Made by a program: the position numbers and the translations under genes. Below the pieces are notes generated by a model. That model did not search any database. It saw only the letters and a program-made list of their open reading frames with translations, and was not told the origin of the DNA. From G965227875 sp965227875 (lineage in GTDB: Bacteria > Pseudomonadota > Alphaproteobacteria > Rhizobiales > JAJFHC01), in the NCBI GenBank assembly GCA_965227875.1, contig OZ245783.1:744001-808000 (forward strand): a DNA stretch of 64,000 nucleotides, in the 5' to 3' direction. Shown here piece by piece: positions 20,425 to 29,225 of this stretch. How positions within the stretch are numbered: position 1 is the first letter of the stretch; every line of letters begins with the position of its first letter.

Positions 20425-20910
20425 TCAGGTCCTGCCCTTGAGATCGTAGGTGCGCCGGATGATCCCGGCCACGCGGTCCGGCGCGGCGAGATCGGCCACG
20501 GCATAGTGATGCCCGCCCTGGCAGTGGACGACCAGAACGCCGCCGCCGAGGAGCCGGCCAAGCGGCGAAAATCTCGTTTCCACGTCGACGATCTTGCCGG
20601 CTTCGAGCCGGCGTGAGGAACGCTTCGGCCACCCCTGCTCCACCCGCATGCCGTCCGCATGGATCTCGACCCTCGTGGAGGTATAGCGCAGGAAGGCATG
20701 CACGAGCAGGACAGGAACGCCGATCACGCAGATCGCCAGCAGAAGGCGCCCGAGCGCACCGTCATTGCTGCCGCGAAGCGCCAGGTGCCCCCACACTCCG
20801 CCATAGATGACGGTAATCACGAGTGCGGGCAGAAACACGCTCCAGTGTCCGGACGCCTCGGCGAGAGGCTCCGGCGTATCGTCCGCCCTTTGGTCTGCAG
20901 ATTCGCCCAT
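20425..20910 (-). CDS. PH-domain (bPH2/YdbS-like) membrane protein
   Basis: A 161-residue protein with two hydrophobic helices (FLPALVITVIYGGVWGHLAL; LLLAICVIGVPVLLVHAFL) followed by a bacterial pleckstrin-homology-type beta domain (RVEIHADGMRVEQGW, GGGVLVVHCQGGHHYAVADL). The family is widespread and its function is unknown. It is convergent with the sortase gene, 12 bp between the stops, and lies 45 bp downstream of the SRPBCC gene on the same strand. Confidence 0.65.
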   Translation of the reverse strand: MGESADQRADDTPEPLAEASGHWSVFLPALVITVIYGGVWGHLALRGSNDGALGRLLLAICVIGVPVLLVHAFLRYTSTRVEIHADGMRVEQGWPKRSSRRLEAGKIVDVETRFSPLGRLLGGGVLVVHCQGGHHYAVADLAAPDRVAGIIRRTYDLKGRT

Positions 20911-20955
20911 TTCGCCAGTCTACCATCACGTTCCGGCACCGGGCACCGGCACGTT

Positions 20956-21498
20956 TCAGCCGCCGGCCTTGCCTTCGACAAGCGTCTTGAGGTCGGCAAG
21001 GCCCTTCTCGTATTCGCTGCCGACCCACTTGTCGAACATGAGACCGAAATAGCGCGCGATCGGATTGTTGCCGAGATCCGTCTCGAACGCCCACGTGACC
21101 CTGGTGCTCTCGCCTGCCGGTTCGAGCTTGAACCCGGCATTCGCGGTGCCCATGTCGCCGAAGTCGAGCTTCATGCTCACGGATTCGTCGGGGGTACTCT
21201 GCACGATTTCCGAGGTCCCGGAGCCGACATCGTCGGCTTCGCTCTGCCATTCGAACTTCGCGCCCACACCGCTGTCCGGACCGGTATAGGCGAATTTCGC
21301 GTTCGGATCCTTGTCCGCCCAGGGCGACCATTCGCTCATGAGCCGGTGGCTGTTGAGGTAGGGAAAGATCTCCGCCGCCGGCGCGTCGATCTCGACGCTG
21401 CGCGCCAGCGTCACCTCGCGCGGCAGCAGAAACGAAACGGCGACAAGCGCCAGTGCGGCGATCACCAGGCCCAGAACGAGCCCTTTCAACCATTTCAT
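20956..21498 (-). CDS. Membrane-anchored SRPBCC/polyketide-cyclase-like protein
   Basis: A 180-residue protein: an N-terminal hydrophobic helix (LKGLVLGLVIAALALVAVSFL) then an SRPBCC (START-like) ligand-binding fold (RSVEIDAPAAEIFPYLNSHRLMSEWSPWADKDP). Such proteins bind hydrophobic ligands; the role is unknown. The chosen ATG (21498) follows AGGAGGCC and gives a clean signal anchor; the longer frame upstream is probably not translated. Confidence 0.75.
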   Translation of the reverse strand: MKWLKGLVLGLVIAALALVAVSFLLPREVTLARSVEIDAPAAEIFPYLNSHRLMSEWSPWADKDPNAKFAYTGPDSGVGAKFEWQSEADDVGSGTSEIVQSTPDESVSMKLDFGDMGTANAGFKLEPAGESTRVTWAFETDLGNNPIARYFGLMFDKWVGSEYEKGLADLKTLVEGKAGG

Positions 21499-21737
21499 GG
21501 CAAGGGGCCTCCTCTTGCAGTTCTTGCGCATCCCCGCAGGCGAGCCGAACTCTGCCACGGGCAAAACCGTCCGGCAATATGCGCAGCCCCCGGATATCTG
21601 GCGCCGGACTTCGCCGTTGCGTCGAAGACGAACAACGCCTGCCTTGATGACACGCTCCTGACAATACTGTCAGCAAGTCGGCTCTCGCGGCCGATGGACC
21701 GTGGCAAAGCCGTGCCCCCGCGCCTATATTGTCGCCC

Positions 21738-23972
21738 ATGAGCGGATTGTCAGAAGCCCCAGCCCCCCAGATCACCGGCGCCGAACTGGCGGCCTTCGTG
21801 CCCCACCGGCCGGCGCGCCCCGAAAAGTCGGAAGGCGGCATCGCCCTTGACCTGGTGTCGGAGTTCGAACCGGCCGGCGACCAGCCTGAGGCGATCGCCG
21901 ACCTGACCGGCGGCGTGCTCCAGGGCGAGCGCGACCAGGTGCTGCTCGGCGTCACCGGGTCGGGCAAGACCTACACCATGGCCAAGGTGATCGAGGCAAC
22001 CCAGCGCCCCGCTCTTATCCTCGCGCCCAACAAGACCCTCGCCGCCCAGCTCTACGGGGAGTTCAAGTCCTTCTTCCCGAACAACGCGGTGGAGTATTTC
22101 GTCTCCTACTACGACTATTACCAGCCGGAGGCCTACGTCCCGCGCACCGACACCTATATCGAGAAGGAAAGCTCGATCAACGAACAGATCGACCGCATGC
22201 GCCACTCCGCGACGCGGGCCCTGCTCGAGCGCGACGACGTGGTGATCGTCGCGTCCGTCTCCTGTATCTACGGTATCGGCTCGGTCGAGACCTACACCGC
22301 CATGACCTTCTCGCTCGAGGTCGGCGGGCGCATCGACCGCAACCGCCTTCTCGCCGACTTCGTCGCGCTGCAGTACCGGCGCAACGACCAGGCCTTCCAG
22401 CGCGGCACATTCCGTGTCCGCGGCGACACGGTGGAACTCTTCCCCGTCCACCTTGAGGACCGCGCCTGGCGCATCTCGCTCTTCGGCGACGAGATCGAGG
22501 CCATCACCGAGTTCGACCCGCTGACCGGCCAGAAGACGGACGAGCTCAAGACCGTCAAGGTCTACGCCAACTCGCACTATGTCACGCCGCGACCGACGCT
22601 CCAGCAGGCGATCCGCTCGATCAAGGAAGAGCTGCGGATCCGGCTCGCCGAACTCGACGCCCAGGGCAAGCTGCTGGAATCGCAGCGGCTGGAGCAGCGC
22701 ACGACGTTCGACATCGAGATGATCGACGCCACCGGCTCGTGCGCGGGCATCGAGAACTATTCGCGCTACCTGACCGGCCGCAAGCCGGGCGAGCCGCCGC
22801 CGACGCTGTTCGAGTACCTGCCCGACAACGCTCTCGTCTTCGTCGACGAGAGCCATGTGACAATCCCGCAACTCGGCGGCATGTATCGCGGCGACTTCAA
22901 CCGTAAGGCGACGCTGTCGGAATTCGGGTTCCGCCTGCCGTCCTGCATGGACAACCGTCCGCTCAAGTTCGAGGAATGGGACGCCATGCGGCCCCAGTCC
23001 GTCTACGTCTCGGCGACGCCCGGCGGCTGGGAGATGGACCGCACCGGCGGCGTCTTCGCCGAGCAGGTCATCCGGCCGACGGGCCTGACCGACCCGGACG
23101 TCGACATCCGCCCCGTCGCAACCCAGGTCGACGATCTCATCGCCGAGTGCCAGGAGGTGGCGGCCAAGGGCCAGCGGGTGCTCGTGACCACGCTGACCAA
23201 GCGCATGGCGGAGGACCTGACGGAATACATGCACGAGCAGGGCGTGCGCGTGCGCTACATGCACTCCGACATCGACACGCTCGAACGCATCGAGATCATC
23301 CGCGACCTGCGCCTGGGCGCCTTCGACGTGCTGATCGGCATCAACCTGCTGCGCGAGGGCCTCGACATTCCCGAATGTGCGCTCGTGGCCATTCTCGACG
23401 CCGACAAGGAAGGGTTCCTGCGCTCGGAGACCTCGCTCATCCAGACCATCGGCCGCGCCGCGCGCAACGTCGACGGGCGGGTCATTCTCTACGCCGACAA
23501 GATCACCGGCTCTATGGAGCGCGCGCTGGCCGAGACCAACCGCCGCCGCGAGAAGCAGGAAGCCTACAACCTCGAACACGGCATCACGCCGGAAAGCGTG
23601 CGTAAGAACATCTCCGACATCCTCGAGAGCGTCTATGAGCAGGACCATGTCACGGTCGATGCCGGCCTCGCCGAGGAGGGCAACCTGATCGGCCACAATC
23701 TCGAGGCCCATATCAGCGACTTGGAGAAACGCATGCGCGACGCCGCTGCCGACCTCGAGTTCGAGGAGGCCGCGCGCCTGCGCGACGAGGTCAAGCGCCT
23801 GCGGGACACCGAACTCGCCATTGCCGACGACCCGCTCGCCCGCCAGGCCGCCGTCGAGGACCGGGCCGGCCGCCACGGCGACACCGCCCGGCCCGGCAAG
23901 CCGAAAGGCGGCCGCGGACGTTCATCGGGCGGCAGGCCCGGCACGCGGACCTACAAGGGCAAGAAACGCTGA
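21738..23972 (+). CDS. uvrB: Excinuclease ABC subunit B
   Basis: A 744-residue DNA-repair helicase-like protein of nucleotide excision repair. It takes damaged DNA from UvrA and recruits UvrC. Visible features are the Walker A motif GVTGSGKTYTMA, the beta-hairpin region YYDYYQPEAYVP, DEXH-like VDESHVT, helicase motif VI (QTIGRAARNVDG) and the C-terminal UVR motif that contacts UvrC (LEKRMRDAAADLEFEEAARLRDEVKRLR). The tail is basic and glycine-rich. An in-frame TTG at 21729 is possible; I chose ATG 21738. uvrC is also in the window, at 43.8 kb. Confidence 0.97.
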   Translation: MSGLSEAPAPQITGAELAAFVPHRPARPEKSEGGIALDLVSEFEPAGDQPEAIADLTGGVLQGERDQVLLGVTGSGKTYTMAKVIEATQRPALILAPNKTLAAQLYGEFKSFFPNNAVEYFVSYYDYYQPEAYVPRTDTYIEKESSINEQIDRMRHSATRALLERDDVVIVASVSCIYGIGSVETYTAMTFSLEVGGRIDRNRLLADFVALQYRRNDQAFQRGTFRVRGDTVELFPVHLEDRAWRISLFGDEIEAITEFDPLTGQKTDELKTVKVYANSHYVTPRPTLQQAIRSIKEELRIRLAELDAQGKLLESQRLEQRTTFDIEMIDATGSCAGIENYSRYLTGRKPGEPPPTLFEYLPDNALVFVDESHVTIPQLGGMYRGDFNRKATLSEFGFRLPSCMDNRPLKFEEWDAMRPQSVYVSATPGGWEMDRTGGVFAEQVIRPTGLTDPDVDIRPVATQVDDLIAECQEVAAKGQRVLVTTLTKRMAEDLTEYMHEQGVRVRYMHSDIDTLERIEIIRDLRLGAFDVLIGINLLREGLDIPECALVAILDADKEGFLRSETSLIQTIGRAARNVDGRVILYADKITGSMERALAETNRRREKQEAYNLEHGITPESVRKNISDILESVYEQDHVTVDAGLAEEGNLIGHNLEAHISDLEKRMRDAAADLEFEEAARLRDEVKRLRDTELAIADDPLARQAAVEDRAGRHGDTARPGKPKGGRGRSSGGRPGTRTYKGKKR

Positions 23973-24086
23973 ACGGCGCGCGAAAAAGCGGCAGGCGCCT
24001 GAAAACCTTTCCTGATTGCTGACAGACCGCCTGCGTTTCGCATAGTCTTCCGGCACGACAAGAAACACATTACGGGAGGTTCCCCC

Positions 24087-24980
24087 ATGTCCCAGGCATC
24101 CGACAGACCCGTTGTATCGACTTGGACATCGCGCCCGATCACGTCTGCGGTCGGCCTCGAGATCCAGGGGATCGACCTGAAGCAGGTCGGCGGAGACGAG
24201 GCCGCCGAGATCGACAGGCTCTTCGGGCGCCACGGCGCGCTTTTGTTCCGGGACCAGTCGCTGGAGATCGAGGACGTGCTGCGGTTCAGCCGTCATTTCG
24301 GCGCGCTCGACGAAGCCCCCGTCAACGAGAACGGCAAGACCGCCGTCGAGGGATATCCCGAGCTCTACGTCATCTCGAACATCAAGGGCGGGGACGGCAA
24401 GCCGGTGGGCAGTCTCGGCGCGGGCGAAGCCTCCTGGCACACCGACATGTCCTACCTCGAGAACCCGCCGCGCGCCTCGCTGCTCTATTCGATCGAGGTC
24501 CCGGACGAAGGCGGCGACACCTGGCTTGCCGGCATGCAAGCGGCGCTGGAGGAAATGCCCGCCGCCCTGCGCCGGGAGATCGAGGGCCGCCGCATCAAGC
24601 ATGACGGGACCTACAACTCCGCCGGGCTGGTGCGCCAGGGCCTGACCCCGACCGACGATCCGCTGACCTCGCCCGGCACCGTACATCCGATCGTCTGCCG
24701 GCATCCCTGGAGCGGCAAGGACGTGCTCTTTCTTGGCCGGCGCCGCAATGCCTGGGTCGAAGGCATGGACCTGGCCGCATCGGACCGGCTGCTCGACGAT
24801 CTCTGGGCCCACGCCACGCAGGACAGGTTCGCGTATGCCCACAAGTGGCGGGTCGGCGACGTGCTCATGTGGGACAATCGCGCCACCGTGCACCGCCGCG
24901 ACCCGTTCGATCCGGACACGCGCAGGTATCTCCTGCGGACCCAGATCACGTGCTCCGAACCGCCACGCGCCGCTGCCTGA
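24087..24980 (+). CDS. TauD/TfdA-family 2-oxoglutarate dioxygenase
   Basis: A 297-residue non-haem Fe(II) enzyme. The facial triad is visible: HTD in SWHTDMSY (His/Asp) and the distal His in NRATVHRRDPF. The 2-oxoglutarate arginine is in RRYLLRTQI. It hydroxylates an unknown small substrate, such as a sulfonate, quaternary amine or aryloxyacid. It is the first gene of a plus-strand operon with an enolase-superfamily enzyme (5 bp gap) and an SDR. GGGAGG precedes the ATG. Confidence 0.9.
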   Translation: MSQASDRPVVSTWTSRPITSAVGLEIQGIDLKQVGGDEAAEIDRLFGRHGALLFRDQSLEIEDVLRFSRHFGALDEAPVNENGKTAVEGYPELYVISNIKGGDGKPVGSLGAGEASWHTDMSYLENPPRASLLYSIEVPDEGGDTWLAGMQAALEEMPAALRREIEGRRIKHDGTYNSAGLVRQGLTPTDDPLTSPGTVHPIVCRHPWSGKDVLFLGRRRNAWVEGMDLAASDRLLDDLWAHATQDRFAYAHKWRVGDVLMWDNRATVHRRDPFDPDTRRYLLRTQITCSEPPRAAA

Positions 24981-24985
24981 CATCC

Positions 24986-26086
24986 ATGGCCGGCACCGCC
25001 GCGATCGAGAGCCTCTCGCTCACGCAGCTGCGCCTGCCTCTGACGGTGCCCTACAAGCTCGCCTTCGGCGACGTCACCCATTTCGACACGGTGATCGTCG
25101 AGCTGCGCCTTGACGACGGCCGCCACGGCGTCGGCGAGGCCACCATCCTCACCGGCTACACCAACGAGACGGTGACGAAGGCATGGCGCGCCGGCTGCGA
25201 CATCGCCGGGCGCTGCGTGAACCTGTCGGCCAGCGAGGCCCGGACGGTCTTCGCGGCATCGGCGCAGCGTGTGCCCTTCACGGTCGCCGCATTCGGCACC
25301 GCGCTCGAAATGACCGAGGGCCGCGCGCTGCTCGCGAGCGACGCCCCGCGCCGGGTCCCGCTGCTCTTCGGCCTCAACCCGGTGGACCCCGGGGCCATCG
25401 ACGCGGCGCTCGACGACGCCTTCGCCGCGGGGTTCGAGACGGTGAAGGTCAAGGTCGGGTTCGACCTCGAACAGGACCAGGCGCGGATGCGTCACATCCA
25501 GGCCGCAAATGCCGGGCGCATGTCCCTGCGGATCGACGGCAACCAGGGATACGACACCGCCGATGCCGTCCGCTTCGCCGGCGAACTCGACCCCTCGGAC
25601 GTGGAACTGCTGGAGCAGCCCTGCCACATGGACAACTGGGCGGGCCACGAGGAGGTCGCCCGCGTCTCGACCGTCCCGCTCATGCTCGACGAGTCGATCT
25701 ACACCCCGGCCGACATCGACCGGGCGGCCGACCTGGGGGCCGGTTTCGTCAAGCTCAAGCTGATGAAATCGGGATCGCTGGACGCGCTCACAGCGGGGCT
25801 CGAACGGATTCGCCGGCGCGGCATGAAACCGGTCCTCGGCAATGGCGTCGCGAGCGACATCGGCTGCTGGATGGAGGCCTGCGTCGCCGCCGCGCATATC
25901 GACAATGCCGGCGAGATGAACGGTTTTCTGCGACAGGACCGTCCGCTGGTGACCAACCCGCTCACCTTTTCACGCGGTGCGGTGGAGATCCCGCCCGCCT
26001 ACCGCCCCCGCCTCGACCGCGGGCGCATGGCCGACTTCACCGTCGCGGCACGGCGGTTCGGCGCGACAATGAAAACGGAGCACTAA
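24986..26086 (+). CDS. Mandelate racemase/muconate-lactonizing enzyme family protein
   Basis: A 366-residue enolase-superfamily enzyme with a capping domain and a barrel carrying the expected catalytic set: KVKVGF (KxK), RIDGNQGY (metal Asp), ELLEQPC (Glu), LMLDES (Asp/Glu) and KLKLMKSG (second Lys). This Lys-Lys pattern matches the muconate cycloisomerase/dipeptide epimerase subgroup. Substrate unknown. It starts 5 bp after the TauD-like stop. The SDR gene begins 3 bp downstream, so the three enzymes probably form one catabolic pathway. Confidence 0.87.
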   Translation: MAGTAAIESLSLTQLRLPLTVPYKLAFGDVTHFDTVIVELRLDDGRHGVGEATILTGYTNETVTKAWRAGCDIAGRCVNLSASEARTVFAASAQRVPFTVAAFGTALEMTEGRALLASDAPRRVPLLFGLNPVDPGAIDAALDDAFAAGFETVKVKVGFDLEQDQARMRHIQAANAGRMSLRIDGNQGYDTADAVRFAGELDPSDVELLEQPCHMDNWAGHEEVARVSTVPLMLDESIYTPADIDRAADLGAGFVKLKLMKSGSLDALTAGLERIRRRGMKPVLGNGVASDIGCWMEACVAAAHIDNAGEMNGFLRQDRPLVTNPLTFSRGAVEIPPAYRPRLDRGRMADFTVAARRFGATMKTEH

Positions 26087-26089
26087 AAC

Positions 26090-26878
26090 ATGGACTTCGA
26101 CCTGGCCGGACGATCCGCCCTCGTGACCGGCGGCAGCCGCGGCATCGGCCGCGCGGTCGCCCTCGCCCTCGCGGGCCAGGGCATGAACGTCACGATCTGC
26201 GGCCGCACGCAGGACAGCCTCGATGCGACCGCCGACGAGATCCGGGAACTCGGGGTCACCTGCCGCACGGTGCGCACGGACGTCAGCCGGGCGGAGGAAC
26301 TCGAAGACCTCGTCGCCACGGCGGCGTCCGGCGGCGGCCTGGACGTGCTCGTCAACAATGCGGTCACCTCGACAAGCGCGCCCTTCGACCAGCTGGGCGA
26401 CGACGAGTTCCGCTACCATATCGACGTCAAGCTCATGGCCTATATCCGCGTCGCGCGGCTCGTCCTGCCGCACATGCGCAAGAGGGGCTGGGGCCGGATC
26501 GTGAACATTGGCGGCATGACGGCGCGGATCGTCGCGCCTTTGCGCATGACGAACGGCGTGGTCAATGCCGGCGTGGCCAACTTCACCAAGCAGTTCGCCG
26601 GTTATGCCGCCGCGCACAACGTCACCGTGAACTGCGTGCATCCGGGCTATACGGCGACCGAGCGCATCATGCAGATCTTCGAACGCGAGGCGCAGGAGGA
26701 CGGCACGGACATCGCCACGGTGATCGCCGGGAGAACGGCGGACATTCCGCTCGGCCGCCTCGTCCAGCCCGAGGACCTCGCCAACGCGGTGCTTTTCTTC
26801 TGCTCGCCCATGGCCGACCTCATCACCGGCCAGTGCATCGCCGTCGACGGCGGTTCGGGCCAGTCCGTCAACTACTGA
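26090..26878 (+). CDS. SDR-family NAD(P)-dependent oxidoreductase
   Basis: A 262-residue classical short-chain dehydrogenase: cofactor motif TGGSRGIG (about 12-19), NNAVTS, and a region with Asn and basic residues near the active site. The usual catalytic YxxxK is not obvious. After GGMTAR the segment reads NGVVNAGVANFTKQFAG, so the Tyr seems to be replaced (N or V) while a downstream Lys remains. Function in the TauD-enolase operon is inferred only. The end QCIAVDGGSGQSVNY matches SDR C-termini. Confidence 0.85.
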   Translation: MDFDLAGRSALVTGGSRGIGRAVALALAGQGMNVTICGRTQDSLDATADEIRELGVTCRTVRTDVSRAEELEDLVATAASGGGLDVLVNNAVTSTSAPFDQLGDDEFRYHIDVKLMAYIRVARLVLPHMRKRGWGRIVNIGGMTARIVAPLRMTNGVVNAGVANFTKQFAGYAAAHNVTVNCVHPGYTATERIMQIFEREAQEDGTDIATVIAGRTADIPLGRLVQPEDLANAVLFFCSPMADLITGQCIAVDGGSGQSVNY

Positions 26879-26890
26879 GCATGGACCGCG

Positions 26891-28573
26891 TCAGCCGCCC
26901 GAATTGAACGGGACGGTTCGCTCGAGATCGGACAGGTCGACGGTGGTTTCCGTGTCGTCGCCTTGATCCTGCAACGGGACCGTCGGCTCGCCGTCCTCCC
27001 CGGTCAACACTGTCGTCGAGGTGTCTTCTCCGGTATCGACCGTTCCCACCCCTGTTTGCGTACCGGTGAGCCGCACCGTCGGATCGCCTTCCGTCCCCTC
27101 TCCCGTGTTTACCACGGTCGGGTCGGTTTCTTCGCCAAGGTCCACGGTCAGGTCGGGAGACACCGGACCGGGCGTCGTGTCGGACGAAGCGCGATCCTCC
27201 CAGGTCTGGCGATACCACTCGAGTCTCGCCTCGGTGAGCGATGACGTGACCTCTTCCGGCGGCTGCCACACGCCATCGATCTCGTCGCCCTCGAGCGAAG
27301 CGATGAAGGGATGTTCCAGCGCCTGCCGCGCCGAAGGACCCTCGAACGGGAAATCCGTCGAGCCGGATCTCGTCAGTTCGACGAAGTCGAGCAATTGCTG
27401 CTCGAGCGTTTCGTCCGCGATGTCGAGCCCGCCTACGACATCCTCGAAGGGTATGTCGTAGCTGAAGACGCCGTCTTGGATCGACCCGGACGTCGCACCC
27501 GGCGTATCGGAGATCTGGCGGACCGCATCCTCCATCATGCGCCCCACGCTGAACACGTCATGCCACGGCTTCGATCCGAACCCCGCCACAAAGTCCTTGT
27601 GGCCTGCCGTGGCGCCCGGATGATACTTCGGTGTCGACTGCACGGCAGTCTCGTCACGCGGTTTGGTCGCACCGAAATCGATGAGCTTGAGCTTCATGTC
27701 CTCGTCGAACGCGACGTTGCCGGGCTTGATGTCGTTGTGGACGAGACCTTTCGAATGCATATGGTCGAGTCCCTCGAGCGTCATGTGCGCGATGGACTTC
27801 TGCACATCGACAAACCGGCGGAAAGCCGCCTCCCGCCCTTCCGCCGGGGCGTCCCGGTAGGCCGTGACGAGCTGCCCGAGAATGTCCTTGCCCGAGCCGC
27901 CGCGCAGTTCCTCCATGACGATCTCGCCGCCCTCGGTGACGCCGAGCCCCTTTGCGATACGCGGATGGTCGCCAAGGTCGCGTTTCTGGGTTTTCGCCTC
28001 TTCCGCGAGATCGCCGCGCCCAACGGGCCCTGACAAGCTCGATTTCGAGATATAGGTCGGAAAATCCTTGCCGGAATAGTCGCGTTCGCCGGATTCTACG
28101 GCCAGCCGCGACTCGTCGGTGGGCTCCGTCGAGATCAGCCGGTCGACAACGCCCTGGCCGCCCTGGCCGAGGCGTTCCCGCACGTCCTCATGGGTCTGCC
28201 GGCTGAACTCGGGGTCGACCCGCATGTCCTCCGGCACGGTGGACGTCGTCCCTCTCCCTGTCCCCGACTCCGACCCGGTGTCCGTCGTCCTTGTTTTTGT
28301 GACGCTTCCGGTGTCTTCCGGGGTGTTCGGAACGGTCCGCGTGGTGGTTTCCCCGACCGACACGGATTTCGACCCGTCGAGTTTCGAGTCCCCACCCACC
28401 CTGGGCGTGCCGGGATCGTTGGGAACCGTCTTGCTCGTCTCGGTCGTCGTTTCCGTCTTCGTCGAACCCTGCAGGCCGGACGAGGGAACGGTCTTCGTTT
28501 CCGTGGTGTCGAGACTCGTGTCGGTCACCGTCTTGCTGACATCCGATGGACCCGAACTTCCGATACTGGCCAT
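26891..28573 (-). CDS. Ser/Thr protein kinase with repetitive Thr-rich tails, probable type III effector
   Basis: A 560-residue protein. Residues 1-115 are disordered and Ser/Thr-rich. The kinase domain (about 130-425) has a glycine loop GQGGQG (136-141), a candidate VAIK lysine (K177), catalytic loop HNDIKPGN (279-286), DFG (299-301) and DVFSVG (339-344). HRD is HND and no APE motif is evident. The tail (460-560) is again polar and repetitive. There is no N-terminal signal peptide. It lies 36 bp downstream of a CesT-like chaperone gene on the same strand, the classical arrangement of a type III secreted effector; the disordered N-terminus would hold the secretion and chaperone-binding signals. 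No secretion apparatus is in the window. Confidence 0.85.
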   Translation of the reverse strand: MASIGSSGPSDVSKTVTDTSLDTTETKTVPSSGLQGSTKTETTTETSKTVPNDPGTPRVGGDSKLDGSKSVSVGETTTRTVPNTPEDTGSVTKTRTTDTGSESGTGRGTTSTVPEDMRVDPEFSRQTHEDVRERLGQGGQGVVDRLISTEPTDESRLAVESGERDYSGKDFPTYISKSSLSGPVGRGDLAEEAKTQKRDLGDHPRIAKGLGVTEGGEIVMEELRGGSGKDILGQLVTAYRDAPAEGREAAFRRFVDVQKSIAHMTLEGLDHMHSKGLVHNDIKPGNVAFDEDMKLKLIDFGATKPRDETAVQSTPKYHPGATAGHKDFVAGFGSKPWHDVFSVGRMMEDAVRQISDTPGATSGSIQDGVFSYDIPFEDVVGGLDIADETLEQQLLDFVELTRSGSTDFPFEGPSARQALEHPFIASLEGDEIDGVWQPPEEVTSSLTEARLEWYRQTWEDRASSDTTPGPVSPDLTVDLGEETDPTVVNTGEGTEGDPTVRLTGTQTGVGTVDTGEDTSTTVLTGEDGEPTVPLQDQGDDTETTVDLSDLERTVPFNSGG

Positions 28574-28609
28574 GACCGTCGTTCCTTTCGTCTGTTTCGC
28601 GGCGGCGTC

Positions 28610-29071
28610 CTAGCCGCGCATGAAGATCGTGTCGCCGTCCGGCATTGCGTGTTCACTGTCCCGGACCGTCTCCGTCAGGGCATCGAGTTCGGCGAAGGCG
28701 AACTCGGCCGCGCCGACAAACCCGTCGACCATGTTGACGAACTGCTGGGCGTGCAGGCCGGCAACGGAGATTGTCTGACGCACCACCACTTCGCCGGTCC
28801 GTTCCACGGCGGCGATGGCCGCACTCCCGATCTCGGGCCGCCTGTTCAAGGAGAGAATTGCGCCGGCCGGAACGGTACCGTCGGCGGGCAGGTGGAACCC
28901 GGTTCTCGCTTCCGTGACGAGCATCGCCGTGTCGGGCCCCGCGGCGAACACCACAGTCATGCCGTCCGGCCGCCGGACCGCGGCTTCCCCGTGCCGGTCC
29001 AGCGTGAGGTCCACGCCGATGCCCCTGCCCAGTTCCGAGAGCAGTGCGGCGATCTCCGCAATGTCCGACAT
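28610..29071 (-). CDS. CesT-family type III secretion chaperone
   Basis: A 153-residue acidic protein with the class I chaperone pattern: an opening amphipathic helix (IAALLSELGRGIGVDL), a beta-meander (LTLDRHGEAAV, GMTVVFAAGPDTAMLVTEAR), and the characteristic late segment SVAGLHAQQFVNMVDGFVGAAEFAFAEL. Class I chaperones dimerise and bind the N-terminal 50-100 residues of one effector, encoded next to them; here that is the kinase gene directly downstream. I chose ATG 29071 (GGGGTGG upstream); the frame extends further upstream without conserved sequence. The assignment is by pattern, not by search. Confidence 0.75.
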   Translation of the reverse strand: MSDIAEIAALLSELGRGIGVDLTLDRHGEAAVRRPDGMTVVFAAGPDTAMLVTEARTGFHLPADGTVPAGAILSLNRRPEIGSAAIAAVERTGEVVVRQTISVAGLHAQQFVNMVDGFVGAAEFAFAELDALTETVRDSEHAMPDGDTIFMRG

Positions 29072-29225
29072 CGTTCCACCCCTTGTCGCCGCCGGATCGT
29101 TTTTCGCCCGGCGTTCTCGCGCCCCGTTGTAGGATAGCACAAAAGCGGACCCCCTGCCCTGCCCGGCCCCTTGTGGAACATCCGGATCACGGTGGGGCGC
29201 GTCCGCGGATCCGAAGGAGCACGAC

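Noticed and set aside
21750..23876. 708-codon open frame antisense to uvrB
   Set aside because: A codon-mirror of uvrB; the sense frame has full UvrB motifs.
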